Positions 54,026-63,000 of a stretch of DNA of 64,000 nucleotides are shown here, piece by piece. Both the position numbers and the translations under genes were made by a program. Every line of letters starts with the position of its first letter. The first letter of the stretch is position 1. Under the pieces are notes generated by a model, which made no database searches, was not told the origin of the DNA, and saw only the letters and a list, made by a program, of their open reading frames with translations. This stretch comes from Pseudomonas frederiksbergensis (lineage in GTDB: Bacteria; Pseudomonadota; Gammaproteobacteria; Pseudomonadales; Pseudomonadaceae), in the NCBI RefSeq assembly GCF_003732665.1, contig NZ_MOBP01000008.1, forward strand, positions 30,850 to 94,849. The letters run 5' to 3'.

Positions 54026-54949
54026 TTATGGGGTCGGGATGTTGAGGGGTTCGGACATGAATTGGCTGATGCGTGAGCGCAGCCATTTCTCTGCCGGGTC
54101 GTTGTCGTGTACGCCGCTCCAGGCCATCGATAACTGTGCCGCCTCGATTTCAAACGGTGGGTCTTCGGCGCGCAGCGCACAGCCTTCGACCAGGGCGCAG
54201 GCGGCGTAATCCGGGACGGTGGCGATCATTTCGGTGCCGGCAAGCAAGGCACGCAAGCCGCTGAATTGCGGCACGCCCAGGACCACACGCCGGCTGCGGC
54301 CGATCTTGGCCAGGTCGAGGTCGATGTTGCCGCTCAGGTCGCCCGAGAACGACACCATCGCATGGGGCCGTTCGCAGTATTCGTCCAGGGTCAGCGGGCC
54401 GGGACGCTTGTCGCCGCGCAGCACCTTGCAGGGAATGTCCCGCAGTTTCTTGCGCTTGGCATTGGCCGGCAGATCGGTGGTGTAGCTCACGCCCACGGAA
54501 ATTTCCCCGGACGCCAGCAGCGCCGGCATCAGCAGGTAATTGGCCCGGCGCACGACGACGATGATCCCCGGCGCCTCTTCCCGCAGTTGGCTCAACAGCG
54601 GCGGAAACAGACCGAATTCGGCGTCGTCCGACAGCCCGATACGAAACACATCGCAGCTACTGGCCGGTTCGAACTCCTTGGCCCGGCTGACCGCCCCCGA
54701 GATCACATCCATCGCCGGTTGCAGCTCCTTGAGAATCGCCAGTGCCCGCGCCGTGGGTTCCATGCCGCGCCCGTTGCGCAGCAGCAACGGGTCGTCGAAC
54801 AGATCGCGCAAACGCCCCAGCGCCGCACTCACCGCCGGTTGGCCCATGAAGAGTTTTTCGGCGACCCGGGTCAGGTTCTTTTCGAACATCAGGGCTTCGA
54901 AAATCACCAGCAGGTTCATGTCCACGCGGCGCAGATCGTTTCGGTTCAT
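54026..54949 (-). CDS. LysR-family transcriptional regulator
   Basis: The 307-residue protein has a LysR HTH (LTRVAEKLFMGQPAVSAALGRLRDLFDDPLLLR) of the NodD/LeuO-like subtype, and an effector domain with FRIGLSDDAEFGLFPPLLSQL. It sits 46 bases downstream of the MBL hydrolase gene on the same strand, so it may be co-transcribed with it. Target genes are not evident. Confidence 0.87.
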   Translation of the reverse strand: MNRNDLRRVDMNLLVIFEALMFEKNLTRVAEKLFMGQPAVSAALGRLRDLFDDPLLLRNGRGMEPTARALAILKELQPAMDVISGAVSRAKEFEPASSCDVFRIGLSDDAEFGLFPPLLSQLREEAPGIIVVVRRANYLLMPALLASGEISVGVSYTTDLPANAKRKKLRDIPCKVLRGDKRPGPLTLDEYCERPHAMVSFSGDLSGNIDLDLAKIGRSRRVVLGVPQFSGLRALLAGTEMIATVPDYAACALVEGCALRAEDPPFEIEAAQLSMAWSGVHDNDPAEKWLRSRISQFMSEPLNIPTP

Positions 54950-54995
54950 AAGGGCAATCCATTTGGGTTGTCAGCCAGGCACAGTCTGTCGAACT

Positions 54996-55979
54996 TTACT
55001 CGATCAACGGCACTTTCGCCGCTCGTTTGTACGGGCCGTACTCCACCGGCACCCATTCAAAATGCTTGCCCTCGGCGGCGATGTGGCCGATGCCAGGGAA
55101 CGGCAGGTGCGCGGCGGTGACCCAGGTCTTGCGGGTCGCGGCGTCGGTGAAGACCTGGTTGCGGCTCTTGATCGCCTGCTGACTGTTGACGTCAAACCCG
55201 ATCGACACTTCAGGATGGAGGAATTGCACCGCCAGGTTATGCACCAGGTCGCCCATGAACAGAATGCTCTGCCCTTCGGAGGTGAAGCGGTAAGTGGTGC
55301 TGCCCGGCGTGTGCCCGGCTTCCAGGGTGGCCTCGACACCCGGCACCGGCGACTGGCCGGCGGCGAAGGTTTTGAAGCGACCCGCTGCGACGTAAGGCGC
55401 GGTGGAATCCTGGGCAATTTTGAAGTAAGGCTTGGCGCCTTCGGGCGCTTTGGCGATGGCTTGCGGGTCGAGCCAGTAATCGGCTTCGGCTTTGGCGGCG
55501 TAGACCGTGGCGTTGGCGAAGACTGGTTTTTGCTGGGCGTCGACCAGGCCACACACGTGGTCCAGGTGCAGGTGAGTCAGCAGGACGGTATCCACCTGAT
55601 CCGGCTGATAGCCGGCGGCTTTCATGTTGTCCGAGAGCATGCCGGCGGTGGCGCCGATGCACTGCCCTGCCCCGGTGTCCACCAGAATCAGTTGCTTGCC
55701 GGTGTTGATCAGGAACGCGTTGAACGCGGTTTGCACGCCTGGGGTTTCAATCGAACGACGGGCCAGCAATGCGCGGATTTGACTCTGGGTCAGGCCCTTG
55801 AGCAGTTTCGGCGACAGGTCGTTGTAGCCGTCGAACAACGCCGTGACTTCGTAATCCCCCACCGCCAGGCGGAAGTAACCCGGCGCCTGGGTGCCGACCT
55901 GGGCCGGTGCCGCCGCCAGGGAAAGACCGGAGGCCAGCGCAACCGCCAGGCCCAGTGTGCCAATCAGAGAATGCTTCAT
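54996..55979 (-). CDS. Exported MBL-fold metallo-hydrolase
   Basis: The 327-residue protein has a signal peptide (residues 1-25) and the metallo-beta-lactamase zinc motif HLHLDH (LLTHLHLDHVCGL), preceded by LVDTGAGQ and followed by EAGHTPGSTTY and LFMGDLVHN. This is the quinolinase/lactonase-like group of periplasmic hydrolases. ATG 55979 gives the signal peptide. It is divergent from the AraC gene. Confidence 0.87.
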   Translation of the reverse strand: MKHSLIGTLGLAVALASGLSLAAAPAQVGTQAPGYFRLAVGDYEVTALFDGYNDLSPKLLKGLTQSQIRALLARRSIETPGVQTAFNAFLINTGKQLILVDTGAGQCIGATAGMLSDNMKAAGYQPDQVDTVLLTHLHLDHVCGLVDAQQKPVFANATVYAAKAEADYWLDPQAIAKAPEGAKPYFKIAQDSTAPYVAAGRFKTFAAGQSPVPGVEATLEAGHTPGSTTYRFTSEGQSILFMGDLVHNLAVQFLHPEVSIGFDVNSQQAIKSRNQVFTDAATRKTWVTAAHLPFPGIGHIAAEGKHFEWVPVEYGPYKRAAKVPLIE

Positions 55980-56116
55980 GCCTTCACCTTTGATGTCGCC
56001 AAAGAAAGCGGCCCGCCGAGGCCCGCCATACGTCACCCATCTTGCATCGCCCCACGCCCTGCGCGCTTGCAGCGATGTGCTGAGTTAGCGCGGTTCTTCG
56101 CCAAAACCGAGCGCGG

Positions 56117-56136
56117 AATTAACAACGTTTAACTCG
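56117..56136. promoter_or_regulatory. 20-bp shared motif, copy 1
   Basis: AATTAACAACGTTTAACTCG lies between the divergent MBL hydrolase and AraC-like genes. The identical 20 bases occur in inverted orientation at 58333-58352. The core (TTAACAACGTTTAA) is an imperfect palindrome, as expected for a regulator site. Confidence 0.55.
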
Positions 56137-56254
56137 CCTGCCAACGCCCCGAGCCCAAGAATGAAGCCCTCTGCACAGACCTGATTCTCCAAAAGGGAAG
56201 GTGCTGATCCACCGTGCAGTGCGCAGCGCACTCCCACCGACACGGAAATTTGTC

Positions 56255-56674
56255 ATGGCCAACGTTCAGCACTACGCCGTCAGGGCGTCCGCCACGCCGC
56301 CGCAAAAAATCACCACCGGCGGCCTCGCCCCCTGGCGCGAAAACCTGGTCAAGCAACTGATTCTCGACCGTCTGAGCGATACCCTCGAAGTCACCGAACT
56401 GGCCCGCGCCTGCGCCCTGTCCCGCAGCCATTTTTCCCGTGCCTTCAAGTGCAGCACCGGGTTGTCGCCGCAAGACTGGATCCGTTGCCAGCGCATTGCC
56501 AAAGCCAAGCAGTTGATCCGCGATACGGACCTGACGCTGACCCAGATTAGTCTGGAATGCGGGTTTTGCGACCAGGCGCATTTTTGCCACATCTTCACCC
56601 GTAGTGAGGGGATCAATCCGTTTGCGTGGCGGTGCAAGGTGGTGCGCTCAATCTCCTGTGGAGGCATGCTCTAG
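56255..56674 (+). CDS. Short AraC-family DNA-binding protein
   Basis: The 139-residue product is essentially an AraC double HTH domain (LEVTELARACALSRSHFSRAFKCSTGLSPQDWIRCQRIAKAKQLI, then LTLTQISLECGFCDQAHFCHIFTRSEGINPFAWR) with a short N-terminus and no sensing domain. The start may be ATG 56255 or an in-frame ATG at 56201. It is a candidate binder of the shared 20-bp motif. Confidence 0.82.
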   Translation: MANVQHYAVRASATPPQKITTGGLAPWRENLVKQLILDRLSDTLEVTELARACALSRSHFSRAFKCSTGLSPQDWIRCQRIAKAKQLIRDTDLTLTQISLECGFCDQAHFCHIFTRSEGINPFAWRCKVVRSISCGGML

Positions 56675-56692
56675 CGGGCTTGGCAGTTCCCT

Positions 56693-56783
56693 TGTGGGAG
56701 CGGGCTTGCTCGCGAAGGCGGTGTGTCAGTCGACATCAATATTGACGGACCCACCGCCTTCGCGAGCAAGCCCGCTCCCACAG
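56693..56783. repeat. REPIN
   Basis: Two inverted REPs of the TGTGGGAGCGGGCTTGC family lie between the convergent AraC-like and hydrolase genes. Confidence 0.85.
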
Positions 56784-56802
56784 TTTGGTTGTGTGATTTT
56801 GA

Positions 56803-57627
56803 TCAGGCTTTGAGGAACGCCAGCAGATCTTCGTTGAGTTGGTCTTTGTGGGTATCCGTCAAACCATGGGGCGCGCCCGGATACACTTTCAGGGTCGAGC
56901 CCTTGACCAACCGGGCCGAAGCAATCCCCGCCGCTTCAATCGGCACCACCTGATCCGCATCGCCATGCACCACCAGGGTCGGTACGTCGAATTTTTTCAG
57001 GTCTTGCGTAAAGTCAGTCTCCGAGAACGCCTTGATGCAGTCATAGGCGTTCTTGTGGCCCGAGCTCATGCCCTGCAGCCAGAACCAGTCGATCATGCCC
57101 TGTGAAGGCTTGGCATCCGGTTTGTTGAAACCGAAAAACGGGCCGGCGGCGAGGTCTTTGTACAGCTGCGAACGGTCTACCAGCGAGGCCTGACGGATGC
57201 CATCAAACACTTCCAGTGGCAAGCCGCCGGGATTGGCTTCGGTCTTGAGCATCAGTGGCGGCACCGAGGAAATCAGCCCGGCTTTCGCAACGCGGCCAGT
57301 GCCATGACGACCAATGTAGCGCGCCACTTCGCCGCCACCGGTGGAGAAGCCGAACAGCACTGCGTCTTTCAAATCCAGCAGTTCGATCAGTTGCGCCAAA
57401 TCGTCAGCGTAGTGATCCATATCGTTGCCTTCCCACGGCTGGCTCGAACGCCCGTGGCCACGACGGTCGTGGGCGATGACCCGGTAACCCTTGGACGCGA
57501 GGAAAATCATCTGCGATTCCCAACTGTCGGCATTCAACGGCCAGCCGTGGCTGAAGACGATGGGCTGACCGGTGCCCCAATCCTTGTAGTAGATCTCGGT
57601 GCCGTCGCGGGTGGTGAATGTGCTCAT
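56803..57627 (-). CDS. Alpha/beta hydrolase (non-haem chloroperoxidase type)
   Basis: The 274-residue protein has [10 protein letters not shown] (oxyanion region), nucleophile motif GFSTGGGEV, acid residue in HGDADQVVP and His in GAPHGLTDT, the layout of cofactor-free chloroperoxidases/perhydrolases and related esterases. It is cytoplasmic. It follows the flavodoxin gene by 28 bases on the same strand. ATG 57627 opens with the family-typical [17 protein letters not shown]. Confidence 0.88.
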   Translation of the reverse strand: MSTFTTRDGTEIYYKDWGTGQPIVFSHGWPLNADSWESQMIFLASKGYRVIAHDRRGHGRSSQPWEGNDMDHYADDLAQLIELLDLKDAVLFGFSTGGGEVARYIGRHGTGRVAKAGLISSVPPLMLKTEANPGGLPLEVFDGIRQASLVDRSQLYKDLAAGPFFGFNKPDAKPSQGMIDWFWLQGMSSGHKNAYDCIKAFSETDFTQDLKKFDVPTLVVHGDADQVVPIEAAGIASARLVKGSTLKVYPGAPHGLTDTHKDQLNEDLLAFLKA

Positions 57628-57655
57628 GTGGCTACTCCGTTTTTGAGGGTTTGGA

Positions 57656-58231
57656 TCAATTCGGTGAGTGATGCATGCGCTCCGCCAGCCGCGCGACCCG
57701 TTCGCCCAGGTGCGCGGCGGTGCAGCGGTCTTCCGGCGGTGGTGCGTCGTCGGGGGACTGTTCGACATTCGACTGGGCCATGGCACCGAGGGAGCTGCCG
57801 AGGCGATTGAGTTGGCCGTCGAACAGGCCAATGCTGCTGCGCGCCGGCAACAGGTCCAGGCCGACCCAGATCATCGAATGCTGGGCGGCGAACACCGCCA
57901 TCTGCAGCAAGGTGTTGAGCTTGTCGCCGCACAGGCAACCGGAATTGGTGAACCCGGCGGCGAGTTTGTCGCGCCACGGCTGGGCCAGGTAAAACGCCGA
58001 CGTGGCTTCCATGAATTGCTTGAAGGAGGCCGAGGCGCTGCCCATGTAGGTCGGGGCGCCGAAGATGATCGCATCGGCCTGGTGCAGGTGCTCCCACTGG
58101 GTGTCGACGTCCTCCACCGAGATCAGCCGGCAGGTGCTGCCCAGGTGCCGTTCCACGCCCATGGCCACGGCTTCGGCCATAACCCGGGTGTGCCCGTAGC
58201 CACTGTGATAGACCACCACGACATCGCTCAT
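57656..58231 (-). CDS. Flavodoxin-family protein (WrbA-like NAD(P)H:quinone reductase type)
   Basis: The 191-residue protein has the FMN phosphate loop at the N-terminus ([17 protein letters not shown]), [19 protein letters not shown] and [15 protein letters not shown], matching WrbA-like flavodoxins. It is likely a two-electron quinone or nitro reductase. It forms a bicistronic unit with the downstream hydrolase and is divergent from the winged-helix regulator, with the shared 20-bp motif between them. Confidence 0.83.
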   Translation of the reverse strand: MSDVVVVYHSGYGHTRVMAEAVAMGVERHLGSTCRLISVEDVDTQWEHLHQADAIIFGAPTYMGSASASFKQFMEATSAFYLAQPWRDKLAAGFTNSGCLCGDKLNTLLQMAVFAAQHSMIWVGLDLLPARSSIGLFDGQLNRLGSSLGAMAQSNVEQSPDDAPPPEDRCTAAHLGERVARLAERMHHSPN

Positions 58232-58332
58232 TCCGGCATCCTCCAGAAGTGTCCATTCCTTTTACAACGCGAAGACGAAAATCTTCGTTGGACTTGAAGC
58301 GCTAGAGTTTTGGGCGTAGACCGGATACTCGA

Positions 58333-58352
58333 CGAGTTAAACGTTGTTAATT
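58333..58352. promoter_or_regulatory. 20-bp shared motif, copy 2
   Basis: CGAGTTAAACGTTGTTAATT, the exact reverse complement of the copy at 56117-56136, lies 102 bases upstream of the flavodoxin gene. The rest of the 319-bp gap to the regulator gene shows no further gene or repeat. Confidence 0.55.
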
Positions 58353-58550
58353 TTCACAACCACGGCCAGCACGCCACTGCGCTGTTTGTCACACTGACGT
58401 CCAATAAATACTGAGCGACGAGCGACAGCGGGAACGCGACAGTCGCAGCGAACACCTGACAGTCAGCAGAACCCTCATTGCGCTGACGGACAATCCTGAG
58501 GAACATGCCCGTAAACCGCGTACTAGACGGATGCAAGCAGGAGTGACCCG

Positions 58551-61382
58551 TTGACCCTTTCCCCCGAACAGGCCGTGCAGTTCGGCCCTTACCGGATCTA
58601 TCCCGGACAACGCCTGATCCTGGAGGGCGACCAGCCCCTGCGCCTGGGGCGGCGCGCCATGGACATTCTGTTGATCCTGCTGGAGCACGCCGGGAACGTG
58701 GTCAGCAAGCAGGAATTGATCGCCCGGGTCTGGCCAAAAAGCGTGGTCGAAGACATCAATTTGCGGGTGCACATGGCGGCGCTGCGCAAGGCGCTGGGGG
58801 ACGGTCAGGCCGGGCAGCGCTACATCGTCACCGTGGCCCAGCGTGGGTACAGTTTTGTCGCGCCGTTTTCCCTGGAGTCCATCGCGCAACATCCCGATGC
58901 GCTCGAGCCACAACGGCATAACCTGCCGGTGCGTCGCACCCGCATGATCGGCCGTCAGCACCTGGTGGACAGCGTGGTCACGCACCTGGCCCGCCAACGC
59001 TTCATCACCCTGCTCGGCCCCGGCGGCATCGGCAAGACCACAGTGGCCCTGCGCGTCGCCGAACAACTGATCGGCCACTACCGCGACGGCATCCGCCTGC
59101 TGGACCTGGCGCCGATCAATGACCCGGCGATGATCACCGCGCACCTGGCCACCCTGCTGGACCTGGCCCTGCACGATAACGAGCCGATGCACGGCCTGGC
59201 GGCGTTCCTGCGCGAGCGGCAGATGCTGCTGGTGATCGACAATTGCGAACACCTGCTCGATGCCATTGCGCTGCTCTGCGAAAGCATCCTGCGCGCCGCG
59301 CCCCACGTGCATATCCTGGCCACCAGCCGCGAGAGTCTGCGGGCCGAAGGCGAGTTCGTGCAGCGCCTGGAGTCCCTGGACTGCCCACCGCCCATCGCCG
59401 TGCTCGACCGCGCCCAGGCCCTGAGTTTTTCCGCGCTGCAACTGTTCGTCGAACGGGCGATGGCCAGCCACGACAGCTTCGAACTGAGCGATGAAGAGCT
59501 GCCATTGGCAGTTGAAATCTGCCAGCGCCTGGACGGTATTCCCCTGGCCATCGAGTTGGCGGCGGCGCAAGTCGTCAACTTCGGCATCAGCGGCTTGCAC
59601 ACACAATTGCAAGGCAGTTTTCGCCTGCTGACCCAGGGCAACCAGGCAACGTTGGGCCGCCATCAAACCCTGCGCGCGACGCTGGACTGGAGCTTCGAAC
59701 TGCTCAGTGCCTGCGAGCAAACCTGCCTGCGCCGACTGGGCATATTCCGCGGCAGTTTCACCCTGGAATCTGCGGCGGCGGTGATCGTCGGCGAACACAT
59801 CGCCCCCAGCGTGGTGTTTGCTTCGATCACGCAATTGGTGGCCAAATCCTTGCTCAACGTGGAAGTCGGCGACGAAGACGTGTTCTATCGCCTGCTCGAC
59901 ACCACCCAGGGCTATGCCCTGGAAAAACTCCATCTGGCGGGCGAACTGTCGAGCACCCGGCAGCGGCATGCCGAGCGCTGCCTGGCCTTGATGCATCAAG
60001 CGCAAAACGACTGGGAGCACACCCCGACGCACCTGTGGATCGAGCGTTACGCCCGGGGCCTGGAAGACATTCGCGTCGCCCTCGAATGGGGTTTGAACGC
60101 CGCCGGGCCGCAGGCGCTGGCGATCCGTTTGACCGCCACCTCGACACCGTTGTGGCAGGAGCTGTCGCTGTTGAAAGAGCACGGCATCTATGTGCGCCGG
60201 GCCTTAGCCTTGCTCGCTGCCACCCCGCAGCCCTGCCCGCACCTGACCATCGCGTTGAAACTTGCCCTCGGCAGTTCCTGCTACCACGCCCAGGGCGGCA
60301 CGGCCGAAACCGTCGATGCCTTCGTCAGCGCCCGGACCCTGGCCGAACACTGCGCCGATGTGCCCGGCCAGTTGCGGGCGGTGTCCGGGCACATGGCGGT
60401 GAACCTGTGTAGCGGCAACTATCAAATGGCCTTGGAGCAGAGCCGACAATTCGACCAATTGGGGCTGCACGACGACGCGTCGCTGTCCCTCAGTACCCAT
60501 CGCTTGCAGGTCCTGGCCCTGCACTTTTCCGGGGATCAGCCACAGGCGCGGGAGAACGCCGAGCGGGTGATCCAGCGCATGGCCCACAGCGGGCACCTGA
60601 ACCGTTTCACCCGTGGCTTTGGCGTGCAGTACGACCAGAGCGTTGCGTCCCTGACCATCCTGGCGCGAATCCTCTGGCTGCAAGGCCAGCCGGAACAAGC
60701 CTGGCGCACCGCGCGTCAGGCGCTGGAGATCGCGATCCAGATCAACCATGGCACCTCAATCTGCTACACCCTGGCCCTGGCCGGTTGCGTGATCGCCCAG
60801 TACAACGGCGACATCGCTACCGCCCGTGAACTGGTGCGCCTGTTGCTGGAGCAGGCGCAGAAGCATTCGGTGTTGCTGTTTTACAACTGGGCGCGGCAGT
60901 ACGCGCAGGTGATTGATGGGGCCGAAGGGCCTGCGCAACCGGGGGTCGGGTTGGTCAAGGAAATCATGGTGACGCTGGACGGTGGGCGTGTGGATGAGGG
61001 GTTGGTGGCGCGGGCCGAGAGTGGTGCGGCGGGTTGGAGTGCGGCGGAGATTCTGCGGGTTCGGGGGGAAGCGTTGTTGGTCGAGGAGAACTTGCTGGAA
61101 GTGGGTTGTCTGGACGAGCGCCTTCGCGAGCAGGCTCGCTCCCACAGTGGGGAAGCGGTGTTGTTGAGGGCGCTGGCGGTGGCGCGGGAGCAAGGGGCGT
61201 TGGCGTGGGAGTTGCGCAGTGCGACTTCGCTGGCGCGGCTTTGGCAGGGACAGGGAGATTTTCGGCGCGCTTATGAGTTGCTGGCGCCGGTCTATGCACG
61301 GTTCACGGAAGGGTTTGCCACGCCGGACCTGCTGAAAGTCCGGCGTTTACTCGATGAGCTCGACGGGCAATTGCACCCCTGA
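58551..61382 (+). CDS. Winged-helix / NB-ARC-like ATPase regulator, long form
   Basis: The 943-residue protein has an OmpR/PhoB-type winged helix (residues 10-105; RRAMDILLILLEHAGNVVSKQELI, YIVTVAQRGYSFVAPF), a P-loop ATPase with Walker A GPGGIGKT (156-163) and LLVIDNCEHLLDAI, and a long helical TPR-like C-terminus. This is the family of putative ATPase-type activators. The start is TTG, with AGGAG nine bases upstream. A REP unit lies in frame at 61119-61149. Its 3' end overlaps the convergent paralogue by 36 bases. Confidence 0.83.
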   Translation: MTLSPEQAVQFGPYRIYPGQRLILEGDQPLRLGRRAMDILLILLEHAGNVVSKQELIARVWPKSVVEDINLRVHMAALRKALGDGQAGQRYIVTVAQRGYSFVAPFSLESIAQHPDALEPQRHNLPVRRTRMIGRQHLVDSVVTHLARQRFITLLGPGGIGKTTVALRVAEQLIGHYRDGIRLLDLAPINDPAMITAHLATLLDLALHDNEPMHGLAAFLRERQMLLVIDNCEHLLDAIALLCESILRAAPHVHILATSRESLRAEGEFVQRLESLDCPPPIAVLDRAQALSFSALQLFVERAMASHDSFELSDEELPLAVEICQRLDGIPLAIELAAAQVVNFGISGLHTQLQGSFRLLTQGNQATLGRHQTLRATLDWSFELLSACEQTCLRRLGIFRGSFTLESAAAVIVGEHIAPSVVFASITQLVAKSLLNVEVGDEDVFYRLLDTTQGYALEKLHLAGELSSTRQRHAERCLALMHQAQNDWEHTPTHLWIERYARGLEDIRVALEWGLNAAGPQALAIRLTATSTPLWQELSLLKEHGIYVRRALALLAATPQPCPHLTIALKLALGSSCYHAQGGTAETVDAFVSARTLAEHCADVPGQLRAVSGHMAVNLCSGNYQMALEQSRQFDQLGLHDDASLSLSTHRLQVLALHFSGDQPQARENAERVIQRMAHSGHLNRFTRGFGVQYDQSVASLTILARILWLQGQPEQAWRTARQALEIAIQINHGTSICYTLALAGCVIAQYNGDIATARELVRLLLEQAQKHSVLLFYNWARQYAQVIDGAEGPAQPGVGLVKEIMVTLDGGRVDEGLVARAESGAAGWSAAEILRVRGEALLVEENLLEVGCLDERLREQARSHSGEAVLLRALAVAREQGALAWELRSATSLARLWQGQGDFRRAYELLAPVYARFTEGFATPDLLKVRRLLDELDGQLHP
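61119..61149. repeat. REP unit inside a coding region
   Basis: The sequence GCGCCTTCGCGAGCAGGCTC plus the following GCTCCCACAG is a REP of the common GTGGGAGC family in inverted orientation, translated in frame as RLREQARSHSG within the regulator (about residue 858-868). Confidence 0.75.
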
Positions 61383-62816
61383 GATCCAGCGCGCTCGGCT
61401 GTTGTACTGCGCATGGCTCAGTTCCAGCGCCCGCAGGTGGCCGCTGTGTTCAAGTTTCTCCAAGGCATAGGCGCGGGTGGTGTTAAGGAAGCGATAGCGG
61501 ACCGTGCCATTGATCCGCTCGACCATCAGCAACGATTTGCGCGCCAGGCGCTCGACCATGGCCAACAGGTGCATGGGCGGCAGCACCGCGCAACTGATCA
61601 CGCCAATCGCCGCGTCCAGGGTGAAGGCCATTTTGAACACTGCCAGGTGCTGCAACACCATTTGCTCCAACGGACTCAGGCGTTCGTAGCTCCAGTCCAG
61701 CGCAGCCTTGAGGGTCTGGTGGCGCGGCACCGCAGTGCGCCGGCCCTGGGTCAGCAACTGGAAGCAGTTGTCCAATTGCGCTTGCAGCCCCACCAGCGCC
61801 AGGGCATCGATCTGGGCGGCGGCCAGTTCGATGGCCAGGGGCAAGCCGTCGAGGCGCCGACAGATGTCGCGCACAGCTTTGAGGTCTTGTTCGCGCAAGG
61901 CGAAACCCTGCTGCCGGGCACGGGCGCGGCTGACGAACAGTTGCACCGCTGAATAACCCATGACCTCGGCCACGCAGTACAACGCCGAGGCCGGCGGCAC
62001 GGCCAAAGGTGGCAGGCGCAACACGGTTTCATCCAGGGCTTGCAGGGGTTCGCGGCTGGTGACGAGGATCGACAGGCGGGGCGCCGTGAACAGCAGGTCC
62101 TCGACCAGCGAGCGACAACGTTCGAGCAAGTGATCGCAGTTGTCGAGCACCAGCAAGGCATGGCGGGAGGTCAGGCTCGTATCGAATGCCAGGGTGTTAG
62201 TCAGGTGATCGACCAACTGCGCCGGATCGTCGATGCAGGCCAGATCAATCAGCCAAACGCCGTCACGATAGTGCTGCAACAGCAACTCACCGACGCGCAA
62301 GGCCACGGTGGTCTTGCCGATACCCGCCGGACCAACCAAGGTCATGAAGCGGCGCACCGGCAACTGGCGCACCACGCTGCCGACAATCGAATCTCGACCC
62401 GTGACCGGCGTCAGCCGCGCCGGGAGGTTGTGCTGGGGTTTGCAGGTGCTGTCGATGAACACCGGCGTGCCTTCCGGTACACGCTGCACCGGGGCGATAA
62501 AGCTGTAGCCGCGCTGCGGGATGTTGACGATGTAGCGCAGGCCGTTCTGGCCATCGCCCAGCGCCCGGCGCAGGGCCGCAATGTGCACCCGCAGGTTGAT
62601 CTCTTCGACCACTGATGTCGGCCAGACCCGGGCGATCAGTTCGTCCTTGCTGACCACCTGCCCGGCACGCTCGACGAGCACCTGCAAAATGTCCAGCGCC
62701 CGGCCGCCCATGCGCAACGGCCGATCACCTTCCAGGATCAGCCGTTGGCCGGGGTGAAACGCGTAGGGGCCGAACTGCAGCACCGCATCGCTGTTTAATT
62801 CTGTGAGGCTGTTCAT
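61347..62816 (-). CDS. Winged-helix / NB-ARC-like ATPase regulator, short form
   Basis: The 489-residue protein is a paralogue of the previous one over its N-terminal half: winged helix (GRALDILQVLVERAGQVVSKDELI, YIVNIPQRGYSFIAPV), Walker A GPAGIGKT and LLVLDNCDHLLERC. It ends after the STAND-type helical part and lacks the TPR-like 450 residues. An in-frame GTG at 62825 is an alternative start to ATG 62816. Effectors and targets are unknown. Confidence 0.83.
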   Translation of the reverse strand: MNSLTELNSDAVLQFGPYAFHPGQRLILEGDRPLRMGGRALDILQVLVERAGQVVSKDELIARVWPTSVVEEINLRVHIAALRRALGDGQNGLRYIVNIPQRGYSFIAPVQRVPEGTPVFIDSTCKPQHNLPARLTPVTGRDSIVGSVVRQLPVRRFMTLVGPAGIGKTTVALRVGELLLQHYRDGVWLIDLACIDDPAQLVDHLTNTLAFDTSLTSRHALLVLDNCDHLLERCRSLVEDLLFTAPRLSILVTSREPLQALDETVLRLPPLAVPPASALYCVAEVMGYSAVQLFVSRARARQQGFALREQDLKAVRDICRRLDGLPLAIELAAAQIDALALVGLQAQLDNCFQLLTQGRRTAVPRHQTLKAALDWSYERLSPLEQMVLQHLAVFKMAFTLDAAIGVISCAVLPPMHLLAMVERLARKSLLMVERINGTVRYRFLNTTRAYALEKLEHSGHLRALELSHAQYNSRARWISGVQLPVELIE

Positions 62817-63000
62817 GCACGTCACGTGCTGAAGACCGGGTTGGGCTCAAGGTACTGAAGGTCCATCGCGCACGTCCAACCAGGCTCCCGCATCTCCATC
62901 GCCAAGAGTTCACCGGTATCTTGGCAGGCATCGATGAACGTACAACGACCACGCGGGGAGCATCACGGACATCGCGGTGCGCAGAACGGACACAAAGGCT

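Noticed and set aside
58389..60182. 597-codon minus-strand frame opposite the long regulator
   Set aside because: Antisense to a well-supported winged-helix/ATPase gene; Gln/Arg/His-rich and without any motif.
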